From positions 25,580,110 to 25,644,109 of the forward strand of contig NC_062974.1 of NCBI RefSeq assembly GCF_023078275.1: a stretch of 64,000 nucleotides of DNA, given 5' to 3'. A model generated the notes under the pieces. The model did no database searches, was not told where the DNA came from, and saw only the letters and a program-made list of their open reading frames with translations. Source of the DNA: Leguminivora glycinivorella (taxonomy: Eukaryota; Arthropoda; Insecta; Lepidoptera; Tortricidae). Both the position numbers and the translations under genes were made by a program. Of this stretch, positions 31,111 to 42,823 are shown piece by piece (positions within the stretch are counted from its first letter, which is position 1; every line of letters starts with the position of its first letter).

Positions 31111-32008
31111 TATAGGTATATAGTGTTCCGTACATAAAATACCCGTAGGCTGAAGTCACATCTATCAGCAACGATCCGCATTTTGTGTATGTGAAATCGC
31201 TTTAGCTTTCCGATGCGTAAGCGTCTTCATACTAACGAGCGATTTCTCATATACACAAAATATGACCGCGCCCTTAAGCAATAAGGGTTACGAATGAATA
31301 TTATATATTTTTATGAACCCGCTAAGAACTAGTACTTTATCAAGTTAAGGAACAAATAAACCACCTTGAAATTCAGATATTATGACATCTATCATCTAAA
31401 TCATCTTCAATTAATTAAATGTCTTAGAAACCTTTCCTATGAAGAGATTGTTTTTTTTATGCCAAAATACAGATAAGGTGGCTTTACAAGGAACAAATAC
31501 CTTTGTTTACATATTAGTGCATTTTCACGTTATCCTATTCGATATCGCATGTAGTACCGATATCCCATACATTACAGTCGCCTTCTTGGAGTTTTTCCAT
31601 TGAAATCCTTCCCACATCCGATATCGGATCGGATAATGTGAATGAAAACGGACTTAGGCTAACAACTTTATATTTTGTACCGATACAACAAGCTCGTACC
31701 ATCCAAACACACTTTAAAGACTATCCAATATGCCTACGATTGGCACTTAGACAGTGCAGTAAGGCGAATGCTGTTGCTACGCCTTGGTTGCTGGACCACA
31801 GACTATGTAGGCAATTATTCTGGATAATTACTTAATTACTGGCAATTGAACAGGACAGGGACATGTGGCTATTACAAAATAGAAACTAACTGTCTTATTT
31901 ACTGTACTGAGAATGTAGATAAAATGTCAATCGTGTTTTAACTAACTAGATTGTAAGTAAAATCAACCAATTGGAACCCTAGGCCACTGTAGAACTATGT
32001 TATGGTAT

Positions 32009-32337
32009 GGGTTCGAATCCCGGTAAGGGCACTTATTTGTGTGATGAGCACAGATATTTGTTCCTGAGTCATGGATGTTTTCTATGTATATAAGTATTTA
32101 TTTGTCTATTTAAGTATGTATATCGTCGCTTAGTACCCATAGTACAAGCTTTGCTTAATTTGGGGCTAAGTTGATCTGGCAGGCAATTATGGTCGCGCGA
32201 TAAATGATAAAACATCTGACCGTTCCTATCGCACTTACTAATAGTGCGATAGGGACGGGCTGATATTTTATCGTCTATCGCGCGACCATGCTACCCGTGC
32301 TGTGTAAGGTGTCCCCAATATTTATTTATTTATTTAT
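32009..32337 (+). mobile_element. 5'-truncated SINE with a nested hairpin MITE
   Basis: It starts at the B box (GGGTTCGAATCCCGGTAAGG) and ends GTGTAAGGTGTCCCC (ATTT)n. At GATCTG it is split by the hairpin at 32180-32304. Absent from unit 1. Confidence 0.8.
32180..32304. mobile_element. Hairpin MITE inside the SINE
   Basis: GGTCGCGCGATAAATGATAA ... CCTATCGCAC pairs with GTGCGATAGGGACGG ... TTTTATCGTCTATCGCGCGACC. The flanks GCAGGCAATTATGG and CCATGCTACCCGTGCTG are imperfect arm extensions. Non-coding. Confidence 0.75.
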
Positions 32338-32601
32338 GTCATAGTGACGTTATAAATCAGATTGTAAGAAATCTCTTACTGCTTGTCATTTTGACATGGT
32401 TGTATCGGCCTAGGGTTCCAATTAGTTGACTGTGCATAACAAACTCAGCCGATTATGCTTCCAATTTTATCACTTATCTATGTGGATAAATATCGGATCC
32501 ATCACCCTTTGGCAAGTATGTCAGTGTGAGAGTGACAGATATCTTATCCACGTGGATAAGTGATAAAATAGTCTGCAATAGTAATATTTTGAAAATACTG
32601 A

Positions 32602-32897
32602 AGCGCTGGTGGACTAGCGGTAAGAGCGTGCGACTTTCAATCCGGAGGTCGCGGGTTCGAACCCCGGCTCGTACCAATGAGTTTATCGGAACTTGTGCGA
32701 AATGTCATTTGATATTTGCCAGCCGCTTTTCGGTGAAGGAAAACATCGTGAAGAAACCGGACTAATTCCAATAAGGCCTAGTTACCCTTCAGGTTGGAAG
32801 GTCAGATGGCAGTCGCTTTCGTAAAACTAGTGCCTACGCCAAATCTTGGGCCCAGGCTTCCATGAGTCGTGGCAAAATTCCGGGACAACGATGATGA
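32602..32897 (+). mobile_element. tRNA-derived SINE (unit 2 copy of 18682)
   Basis: Differs by a few bases from the unit 1 copy (GGACTAGCGG versus GGCCTAGCGG). Confidence 0.8.
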
Positions 32898-32957
32898 TAT
32901 ATTCGTTATCAGTCTAGAAACAAACAGAGAGTAAATAACTTATTTAGTAAGTATTTA

Positions 32958-33136
32958 ACCGACTTCAAAAAAAGGAGGAGGTTCTCAATTCGACTGAATG
33001 TTTTTTTTTATTTTTTTTTGTATGTTACTCGATATCTCCGAGAATCATGGACCGATTTTCAAATTCAAAGGTTTATTATTTTTTGCTTTTTAGTTTCTCC
33101 GTGTTTTGTAATGCGCTTATTTTTGAAGGCGGTTTT
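32958..33136. mobile_element. MITE-like repeat, AACCGACTTCAAAAA (unit 2 copy)
   Basis: As 19037-19217 with a 4-bp shorter TATG tract. Confidence 0.6.
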
Positions 33137-33184
33137 ATTTTTTATGTATTAAATTGTACGTAATTGTAATTGAAGGCGACTATG

Positions 33185-33355
33185 GGATATGGGTTAAATT
33201 GTGGTGTAGGCGAGAGTCTGGCAACTTGTCACTGCAATGCCACAGTTTCGTTTTCTTTTAACCCCTTATTTGCCAAGAGTGGTCCTGAAGCTTTAATAGT
33301 TTCATATGCTCTGCCTACCCCTTTATGGGATACAGGCGTGATTGTATGTTGTTGT
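33185..33355 (+). repeat. Dispersed repeat, GTAGGCGAGAG family (unit 2 copy)
   Basis: Matches 19272-19443. Confidence 0.6.
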
Positions 33356-33740
33356 AAATTGTACTTTTAGTATTCGTCTTATGTAAATAAACATAATTTT
33401 ATTTAAGTACATAACTTGAAATAAACCATTACTAAAAAAAATCTAATGAGACGATGATGCAAAGCTGCCATCATTAATATGAGCATCTAAACGTCTGAAT
33501 CCCTTTTTCAGCCTAATTTTAGTAGATAAATCATCCGATCCGCCCCGCACCCTGTTTTTGTGCCCGAATAATTGCGCGCCTGTAAAGCACTGGTCCTACC
33601 AGAAGCGATGAGTTATACGAACAAAATATAGTTGATTTAGACTAACACGATTTGAAAATTTTAGAACAAAACGGGATAATCGCGAACAAGTTCTAAAATT
33701 AAAATATAGTTGGTCCCGTGTAAATAAAAGAGGGCGCGAG

Positions 33741-33896
33741 TTACGCCGTGGCTTGCGTGGGCGACGGTCGCGCGATGGTCGCGCGACGGCGATGCGACGC
33801 ATACGAAATCAAACCTTATCGATATGGAAGTATGAGACGCGACGGCGACGGTCGCGCGACCGTCGCCCACGCAAGACACGGCGTTATACCACAGAA
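33741..33896. mobile_element. GC-rich MITE (unit 2 copy of 19769)
   Basis: Same arms with CGACGGTCGCGCGA words; full-length. Confidence 0.8.
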
Positions 33897-34199
33897 TATA
33901 TTAATAGTACAAGTACAGAAGGCCCACTGCTTTGATGTTCACGAAATGCCGCCTTTTTAAATGCCTACAAAATTTTGACAAAGAAACCAGCCGCACGTGC
34001 GCAGCGTCGGATGATGTGCGAACATGCATGTTGCGTTCCGTGAAAACGCGCGCCACCCCTGATTAGGCCGCGAACTCGCGGCCGCCGGCATGTACTTGTA
34101 GCACGGCGATAGAATCGCGGAGTGAGCCGCCCCTGGTTATACTTCATCGCTCGGCTACGAACTATAACTCGCTCGCGCTATCATCGCGTCTCTTTTATT

Positions 34200-35045
34200 A
34201 GCCGCCTTTACACAGACGCTCTATCGCGCGTGATACAGCAATCGCGTGTGAAAGCATGCGCGTGTAAAGCTGGCGGGAGGGGAAGGGAAAGAACGCGCGA
34301 TTGCGTCTGCCAGTGCGGGCGCGCAATCGCGTGGTTGAGGTTGTCTTTACACGTACGTTCAGTCGCGCGCGCAAGATGACGGACATACGCTCGTGGACTG
34401 AAGAATTAGTGGTTGAATTAATTGCACTTTATAAATCGATACTATAATATTAATAACAATAATAACGCGGTCTATCGCGCACAACTAGCCTTTACACGCA
34501 CGCTCTTTCCGTTTCAAAAACTTCGACGCGCGAAAGAACGTGAACCGTAAAAACTAACAAAACGCAATCGCGAGCGATTGAGTGCACAGGCTTAACCGCG
34601 CGCTATCCTGTACGCGCCGAGCGATAGAGCAGGGCTTGGATACCGGTTAAATTCTAAAACCGTTATAATGTACTTGCGGACAAACCTTTGAATTTCGTTT
34701 ACGCTTGAAAAACCGCTATTTTTAAACCGGTTTTTAGGAGAACTCTTTCATAATGGTTTCGTTCGATTAACCGGTTTAGAACCAAATAAACCGGTTTATT
34801 CCGCAGCATTATAGGTAATACTGTTCTAACAACCAAACAAAAAACTCGCTGCGTGAACGTAGGTAGGTATTTAGGTGCGTCTCGCCTGCTCGTCGAATAA
34901 ACCGGTTTATTTCGGTTAAAATAAAGTTCTCATAACGTTTGCGTTCTTTAAAAAGTTCGGAGTAAAATCGAAATAAACCAGTTTTAACCGGTAAAAAATA
35001 AACCGGTTCCGAGCCTTGCGATAGAGCGACTATGTAAAGGCGGCT
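34200..35045. mobile_element. MITE with AGCCGCCTTTACACAGACGC ends (unit 2 copy)
   Basis: Equivalent of 20525-21368, again interrupted by the hAT MITE. Confidence 0.75.
34630..35018. mobile_element. hAT MITE, TSD CGATAGAG (unit 2 copy)
   Basis: CAGGGCTTGGATACCGGTT to GGTTCCGAGCCTTG with CGATAGAG at 34622-34629 and 35019-35026. It keeps an AACCGGTTTA word lost in unit 1. Confidence 0.85.
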
Positions 35046-35072
35046 GTTTAGACGGAAGCGTTTATTTTATAG

Positions 35073-35334
35073 TGACGACTGGTCTGGCTCAGTCTGTAGT
35101 GACCCTGCCTGCTAAGCCGCGGTCCTGGGTTCGAATCCCGGTAAGGGCATTTATTTGTGTGATGAGCACTGATATTTGTTCCTGAGTCATGGATGTTTTC
35201 TTTGTATATAAGTATGTATTTATCTATTTAAGTATGTATATCGTCGCTTAGCACCCATAGTACAAGCTTTGCTTAGTTTGGGGCTAAGTTGATCTGTGTA
35301 AGGTGTCCCCAATATTTATTTATTTATTTATTCT
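35073..35334 (+). mobile_element. tRNA-derived SINE (unit 2 copy of 21397)
   Basis: Full head, body and (ATTT)n tail. Confidence 0.85.
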
Positions 35335-36574
35335 TCGTTTCTATCGCGGATAGCTCATAGCTTATTCGCGTTTGGTGTGACCAGTGCATAATGGACAAAA
35401 ACCTGCCTTTTCTTACATGTGGGTTTAAAGACAAGTACCCTGTGGCTGAGTACTGGTAAAAGGAGTTTTAATTTGCGTTTGAACGACTGTGAAATTCTGA
35501 AGAGGTTCTTGATTCGGTAGGATAATAATTTGTTTTTCTCAAACATGGTATGAAATATTGATGTTATGTGCCTTACAATTGGCAGCGAAGTATGACGTTG
35601 CAGGTGCGGCTAGGACGATTGATAGATAATGGAATTTCATACAAACCTTGCAGGCCAAGGCCGGCAAAGTCCTCTTTTTTAATTTCCAAACACAGATAAT
35701 TGTGACATAACATCCAGGTATTTAGCCAATTAAAAAAAAAACTATAAGGGGCTTTATAGACGTGCCGACTGCAACTGGTACGGGTCCTAGACAATATTTG
35801 ATTTTGGGTGCGTTTTCATACAAAAAAAATTTTTTCGTTTTTTTAAAAAAAAATTTTTAACTTTTTGTTTTTTATAAGCGTATACGGGGAATCAAAGGGG
35901 AACGAAAATTCGACTATTTTTGCGCTACGACGCACCGTTTAGGAGATACAGCCATCCAAAGTTACTATTTTCAGTAGACTTTATTTATTTCATACCATGT
36001 TTGAGAAAAGCACTATACATACCTCGGCGGGAAATGGGGTTGCCCGCCTCAGACCTATCCGGTCTATATGTCTTCGGCCGGCAACCCCCTTTGTCCCGGC
36101 CTCTGTAGTAATGTACTATTAATGGGCCGTCGCTGAGTTCGTCAAGATGGCTGGATTGAGTTCAATAATATTTTTGATGATGTTGCTCGAAAGGAAGAAG
36201 TAGAGGTACTCGAAAATATAGGGCATTTTAAACTACTTTAACAGTAGGTAAACCTACTGATATTCATATATTTCTCTTGCTAAGTAATGTTCCAGCTATA
36301 GTTCATAGTGCTTTCTTACTGCTAGAAATAATTAAATAAGATAAAAATAAAAAAGCCCAAAAAGTAAATTCAACATTAATAATAGGCCTTTTGCATCTAT
36401 GACAGATGATTTAAGCAGCATCCTTACGACACTTGCGTTAGTGGCTGAATAGTCTAATTCGAGAGAGGATCCCTCGTCCACACACACGGCAGGTATATGC
36501 TCCCCCAGATGGCCGTGGTTAGAGGCCTGACTCATGACATTCAATATTAAAACTTCACATATCACTGAACTAAC

Positions 36575-36658
36575 GCCGTGTCTTGCGTGGGCGACGGTCG
36601 CGCGACCGTCGCCGCCGTCGCGTCTCATACTTCCATATCGATAAGGTTTGATTTCGTA
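36575..36658. mobile_element. Half GC-rich MITE at the right edge of unit 2
   Basis: GCCGTGTCTTGCGTGGGCGA to AAGGTTTGATTTCGTA, then unrelated sequence. It reaches about 15 bp further into the MITE than the cut copy at 22898-22968. Confidence 0.7.
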
Positions 36659-39360
36659 CGTAATTTCACTGTAGAATCACCGTGTCACTTTAATCGTCAA
36701 TTGGATTGTTACGTTACGGCCGAGACGATGGAATCGTGATATCCAAAATGATTATGATTTTTAACAAACTTGAATTTATTTTTCTAATGTCCTTTCATAA
36801 CGGCCTATTCCAATCAAGCCCTAAGAGTTACACATGAGTGCACATTCCTAACAGGATAAGGTTCGCCTTACATCAATATTAATTGAAATCGCGCAGAATT
36901 GCTTCTGTCATCAATCCGGCCCTTGTCCGAGGGGCTGAACATCTGCATTATCTTACCTTCCTGCACGCTCGCTAAAGTGCATTCGCCATTTCACCCGTCA
37001 CACCTCACAATTATCTTTCACGAACAGTTGAATCTATTCCGAACTTTGTGTTTTCAAGTTATAGCTGAAAATGGTTCGTGCCCTCAGAGCGTTTCGGATA
37101 CGTGGAGCTCTGAGCGATGATAACTGACATTCGACGATCACATCCCAAACTCAACTCAAACGTGTTCTAGTACAGTTAAGTAAGTACGTACAGGTAAGTA
37201 AGTCACATGTAAGCCTGCCCCGCTTGTAAATTCCTATCCAACTTCTGTAAGGGTTAAAAACTCTCTAAACATAAGAGCCTTTAGCTACAAAATAAGCAAC
37301 GGATATCCTACTGCATAAATTAACCCGAAGCACGGTCAAATGCCCTTTGCAAGTATCCTGGCTTTCCATCACAAAAGGCACCTTATGTTTCATGTGCTAT
37401 ATTTAAGGACTTTTTCATGAGAAATTTCGACAGAAATTATTATAAAAACGTCCTCATTGCATAACGGCATCTAACCGTGACTTTGCATGAAATAAGTAAA
37501 AAGTCAAGGCTAACGCCTGTTAAAAATTAAAAGCAATAATTCAAGAAGGTACATTGCTAAAATCATTTACCAGGCGCTGTCTCAATTATTTCTTTATTGG
37601 GTTTTAACTGACATATGTTTTTACTTTATTAAGGGTTATTTACAGGAAAAAAACTATATATCCTTCCCTGGGTTTCAAGCTATATTTTTACTAAATTTAG
37701 TTCAGTAGTTTCAGTAAAACATACAGCTAAAAACTTTCGCATGTATAAGTGTAATATAGATCAAGTACACTTTTCAAATGGACATTCACCAATTCTCTTC
37801 AAAAGTATCTCATCCGTGATTATGCGTCAGTTTCAAAAACAAACTGAAAGCTCCTGAAGTTTTCGTAAGCCTTTGAGCTCCGGGTCCGAACTTACGGAAT
37901 GTAATTATATGAAAACGGACCTATTCACGGACCTGTTTTGTGAAGTTGGCTGGATTTTTAAAGTATGAAACAAAAATTGAGTTGAAAGAGTGGAGAGAAA
38001 TACGGTTTATAATAATTATAATTTTACGATGTCTTTATGTATTTACTTTTTTTAATTCACATTTAGCCGTTTTCTGGAGCGTCCCTTAAATAATTATAAA
38101 TATATATGATATAAAATATTTTTTAATAAAGCGCCCGTGCCTGGGGTTTCTAAAAGCACAACAGTGCAACCTGCCAGTCTTCTGAGTTAATGAAATCATG
38201 AATCCCTGTTTATTCTCGACACGGCGAACTTTCTCGATAGCCGATATCCTTGTAAACTCCGGAAACTTTTTAATAGCTCACGCAGTAACATCGTAGATCA
38301 TTTACATGTAGACGTAATAGGTAATACAGGCAAACAAGGCTTGTTTTACACAATTACACAAACTTACAGGATTGCAGAAGCAAGCACAAATACTTGACTA
38401 AAAATTAGTACCAAATCGCGAAGTGATTCAAAACGTGATGAACTATACATTTTCAACATTTAACTTACGGGATTAACAAACTTTAAATTAAGTCAAAGTA
38501 TATCAACAGACTTTTCAGTTATACATAAAATGATCTAAATTAGTAATCTGAACATAGTCCCATAAATAATAACGGTACCTAATATTTTGTGAGGAGTAAA
38601 AGCCAAAACGAAAAAAAAAACAGCTTTCAAGTATTAGGACTTTAGGTACTCCATAAGGCCTTTTGTATTGTCTCACACTACTAGTGTGCGAATATTGTAT
38701 TTTCGCCGAATAATGAATAATAGTTTTAAATTCAAGCTTGAAAAAAGCAAGAGAAAAATGTAAACTAGTTCAAAATAAACTTCGCCTATTCATCCTTGCC
38801 ATGCAACCCAGAGGTAAAAAGCTGATTACAAATTGCGGAATCTATTTGGCTTCGTCTCTGATGCTCGTAAACTGTATACAAACTTTCCCATCTCTCCGTT
38901 CTCACTCAGCCAGTATGTGCGTCTTATTATTCATCTAAAGAACCTAACTTGGTATACGAAACTTTGCATATTGATACACGCGTGTGGAATACAAAATACA
39001 ACAAGCCCTGCAAATATTGCTGGTATTTCAATATTTCCTTATACCACACTGTATATTCTTGGGATTCTTGCTTAGTTTTCATATTTCAGACAATATTGGG
39101 GCTCAGTAGGCTAGGGTTCAGTGAAATCAGTTTATGCTTAGCCTAGCACGAAATAGTGTCGCTTATTTTTATTCTTCAATTCCATTTTGGCGTGATATTT
39201 AAAGGAATATCACATGCCTACGTTAGAAAATTATGCAGGTTTTTCTTCTTTAAGCTTCTAATTGTTACTATGGCAACGGTGTTTGGGTTACAACCGGTCA
39301 TTTACTTATCGCACTTAATAGTCAAGTTCAAGCAAAATGCTCAGTAGCTAAATGATATAA
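36659..39360. other. Unassigned single-copy DNA
   Basis: No exon I can support. The open frames here (up to 80 codons) show no domain and lack paired splice sites. It could be intergenic or intronic host DNA. Confidence 0.4.
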
Positions 39361-39362
39361 GT

Positions 39363-39425
39363 ATCAAATTTATACGATACGATACGATCATTTATTAATA
39401 AAAAGATATTTTACATGTCATTTTC
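39363..39425 (-). mobile_element. LINE 3' tail, (GATAC)n
   Basis: GATACGATACGATCATTTATTAAT reads on the minus strand as an AATAAATGATC signal followed by a 5-bp repeat tail. Confidence 0.4.
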
Positions 39426-39670
39426 TTAATTCTAGGTACTTATGCTAACAAATCTGTTACATAGGTTTATCAGTGTTACATAGGTATATCGTATACATTA
39501 CCTATTACATACAGCTATTTTAGGTGTAATTATAGTGAAATCAGGTAATGAATATTTTCTTCAATGGTGATGATAAAAAAAGTCTCTATTCACACAATAC
39601 CTCTTATAATCCCTCAAACGCCTTGTTCCAGATCTGTCCCAGACAATTTAAACTGTAACTAACATATTGA

Positions 39671-40140
39671 TAAAGATAAGATAAAGATAAAAGACATTTA
39701 TTCATGACGCTCACAAACACGTACGTACATGTACACACAAGAATAGGACAAAAAACAGAGAACAGAACATTAAGTAAGTGCGCATCACGAAATGGACCCA
39801 ACTCAGCATAATGCTAGCTGGAAGCCAGCGCTGGTCTTCCGTAGGGCCCATTCGGTGATGCCACGACAGATAACAAACACACAACAAAGAAAAAGAAAAT
39901 GAAGAAAAGAGACAGAAAAAATAAAACTATTTACATAAAAAAACCAAGAATACACATAAATACACAAGAATACACAAAAAAACCAAGAATACACATAAAT
40001 CACAAAAAACGGGAAAAAAAGGAAAACATAACAGAACACAAATTTTAATAAAACATTATCAACTACATACATTACATTGAACGCGACCACATCAGCTGTC
40101 AGCCCAGCCTGCCGCATCTAGCGCCACCCAGCCCGGTGGG
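39671..40140 (-). mobile_element. LINE 3' region (antisense), same family as 3366
   Basis: GATAAGATAAAGATAAAAGACATTTATTCATGA is the complement of a LINE end with an AATAAATG signal and (TTATC)n tail. The block GCTGGAAGCCAGCGCTGGTC (about 39812) is shared with the 3366 fragment. The 104-codon frame at 39803-40117 lacks motifs. Confidence 0.5.
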
Positions 40141-40705
40141 TCAATATTGAAGGTCATTAATTCAGTAACAATTTTTTGACAACGGCGTTCCAGGGGTTAA
40201 CTCGTTCGCTGACAACGCTACGCCTGTCAACTGTCACTCAAAATGCATAATATATACGAATATGTGTTATATGTATTTTCGGTGGATGTGGTTCGCCTGT
40301 CGACGTATTGTCATCGGGAGGGTTGTCTAAAGCATCAACTGGCATTTGAAATGCTTTTAAATATCATACTAAGCTATTCAATTCACAATAAAACCAACAT
40401 ATAAGTTACGAAGCTCCGGTTGCGTACGCGGCCGAAGGGAACCATATCAACTGTCTACTCGACAGCAAGTAAATGCACGAGTTACTCTCTCCACTCAACA
40501 GGTTCTCAAAGCAATTAATAGTAATTGTTTTGAGATTAATGAGCGAATTAGGAGTAATAAACATCTTTGTCGTTAATTAATAATGGCTTAGATATGGTAT
40601 TGCGTGATATGGTGTTTGTGAAAATTATCCTGATTCATATACGAGTAACTTTGATTTATACATACCTACGCTTAAATAGTATATTTTATATTCTAGACAG
40701 TAACC

Positions 40706-41299
40706 GTTTTTAGGGTTCCGTAGTCAACTAGGAACCCTTATAGTTTCGCCATGTCTGTCTGTCCGTCCGTCCGTCCGTCCGTCCGTCCGTCCGTCCGTCC
40801 GTCCGTCCGTCCGTCCGTCCGTCCGTCCGCGGATAATCTCAGTAACGGTTAGCACTAGAAAGCTGAAATTTGGTACCAATATGTACATCAATCACGCCGA
40901 CAAAGTGCAAAAATAAAAAATGGAAAAAAATGTTTTATTAGGGTACCCCCCCTACATGTAAAGTGGGGGCTGATATTTTTTTTCATTCCAACCCCAACGT
41001 GTGATATATTGTTGGATAGGTATTTAAAAATGAATAAGGGTTTACTAAGATCATATTTTGATATTATTAATATTTTCGGAAATAATCGCTCCTAAAGGAA
41101 AAAAAAGTGCGTCCCCCCCCCTCTAACTTTTGAACCATATGTTTAAAAAATATGAAAAAAATCACAAAAGTAGAACTTTATAAATACTTTCTAGGAAAAT
41201 TATTTTGAACTTGATAGGTCCAGTAGTTTTTGAGAAAAATACGGAAAACTACGGAACCCTACACTGAGCGTGGCCCGACACGCTCTTGGCCGGTTTTTT
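40706..41299 (+). mobile_element. GGGTTCCG-type element with (CCGT)n
   Basis: The full copy: TTTTTAGGGTTCCGTAGTCA at the left, a (GTCC)n tract at about 40757-40827, CGGATAATCTCAGTAACGGT, TACCCCCCCTACATGTAAAG, and CTACGGAACCCTACACTGAG ending in GCTCTTGGCCGGTTTTTT. The inverted pair TAGGGTTCCGTAG/CTACGGAACCCTA is exact. Non-coding; related copies at 10407, 17110 and 26751. Confidence 0.75.
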
Positions 41300-41508
41300 G
41301 TTGTTAAAACTCATTTCCAAAGATAAAAAATATAAAATAATATAAAAAATTTCCACCTTGTGCGTCATACTTGGATACGCACTAAGCTCAGGGTTCATAC
41401 ATCCTCGCCGTAAATAAGTAATATGTAATTTTGCTCCCTTGTGACACGATCTGCTATAAAGTTACATCTACATAATGGAAAATAAATTAGACAAACTTAA
41501 CGTAATGG

Positions 41509-41728
41509 CAGATATGGGCATTAATCGATTAACTTTTTATTCGACTAATTAATCGATCAAAAAAATTAATCGTCAAAATTAGTCAACGATTAAATTATTC
41601 GCGATTAACGTTAATCGAAGATCTTCGATTACAACTAATTAATCTTTTTTTTTCTCAATCGATTAAAACTAATTAATCGTCTTATTATAATCGTTAATCG
41701 TTAGTCGATTACTTTTTGCCCAACTCTG
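41509..41728. mobile_element. 220-bp hAT MITE rich in TTAATCG, TSD CGTAATGG
   Basis: It begins CAGATATGGGCA and ends TGCCCAACTCTG (arms CAGA-xx-TGGGCA), flanked by CGTAATGG at 41501-41508 and 41729-41736. The interior is nearly all TTAATCG/CGATTAA words. Confidence 0.85.
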
Positions 41729-41810
41729 CGTAATGGCAGTACTTATAAATGCAAGCGCAACATTAGTTTTATCTCATTAAATTGTCTCAACTAAAAGCCA
41801 AGCTTCTACA

Positions 41811-41990
41811 TCCATACTAATATTATAAATGGGAAACTGTGTGTGTCTGTTTGTTTGTCCGACCTTCACGGCAATACGGAGCGACGAATTGACGTGATTT
41901 TTTAAATGGAGATAGTTGAAGGGATGGAGAGTGACATAGGCTACTTTTTGTCTCTTTCTAACGCGAGCGAAGCCGCGGGCAAAAGCTAGT
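41811..41990 (+). mobile_element. Non-autonomous Helitron (Lep1-like), 180 bp
   Basis: 5' TCCATACTAATATTATAAAT, 3' GCGAGCGAAGCCGCGGGCAA plus AAGCTAGT; CTAG at 41986-41989 with the hairpin just before it. The 5' TC and 3' CTRR ends are the Helitron signature. Confidence 0.8.
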
Positions 41991-42504
41991 ATAATTATAA
42001 ATTCCAAATTATCTCTGAAACGTGCCGACATGTACGTCAGTGCTTTGCAATGCAGATTTCGCTCGATCGCTACTAATATTCAGTTAGGTTTTGAAACACG
42101 TAAGACGCGTAAGTTTTGGTATCATGCAAATTTCTTGGGAGCAAAATTGGTTAATGTGATGCCGAGACACGTTACCCAAAGTTGTGGTTGGGTCATGATA
42201 TTGAGTTAATTAATTTAATAATTCTGAAAAGTTCTAAATTAAATTTACGTAAACTAACTTTCAAATACGCATGAATGTTGAGGTATTTCTTACAGACAAC
42301 GAACTATGAAAATTATGGCGAGCTAATTTACACGGATTGATTTGATGAAATGTATTTATCGAATTTAAATTGTCCGCAATGTAAGTAAAAAATATAAATA
42401 AATAAATAAATCATTTATTCAGAAAAATATTTAAACCGCCAAACTGTAAAAACAGTTTGTTGGCGGAGACATGCTCTCATAATAACTAAGCCTATTTATA
42501 AGCT

Positions 42505-42823
42505 ACTAGCTTGTGCCCGCGGCTTCGCCCGCGTTACATTCGAAAATTTCGGAATGCTCTATACAAATTCCACCCCCCATTTTAGGGAAGAGGGGGGTTA
42601 GAAAGGGACAAAAAGTAGCCTACGTCACTCTCCATCCCTTCAACTATCTCTCCACTTAAAAATCACGTCAATTCGTCGCTCCGTGAACAGGCATCTTCTG
42701 GGCGAGCTCACTCCATCGTAGGCTACGGTTTGCCTTTGGCTAGTCTGTGGCCAAGAGTAAGCCCATTTATAATAATAAAAAAAACAGACACACACACTTT
42801 CCCTTTTATAATATTAGTATGGA
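42505..42823 (-). mobile_element. Non-autonomous Helitron with an internal foreign fragment
   Basis: On the minus strand it starts TCCATACTAATATTATAAAA and ends GCGAAGCCGCGGGC then ACAAGCTAGT (42505-42509). Between the ACGGAGCGACGAATTGACGT part and the 5' part lies about 80 bp not present in the copy at 41811 (42687-42768: GAACAGGCATCTTCTGGGCG ... GGCCAAGAGTAAGCCC). Confidence 0.75.

Larger units (their letters stand above)
31961..32432. mobile_element. MITE interrupted by SINE and hairpin
   Basis: The unit 2 copy of 12034-12171. After AGAACTATGTTATG it is broken by a 5'-truncated SINE (about 32009-32337). It then resumes with TGTCATAGTGACGTTATAAA and ends GTTCCAATTAGTTGACTGT. Confidence 0.75.
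22969..36645. repeat. Segmental repeat, unit 2
   Basis: Second copy of unit 1, head-to-tail. It lacks the 12185-18514 block and carries the 26881-30427 insertion, a SINE with a nested hairpin (32009-32337), and an extra 95 bp near 33615-33710. The elements listed for unit 1 recur here at matching places. Confidence 0.9.
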
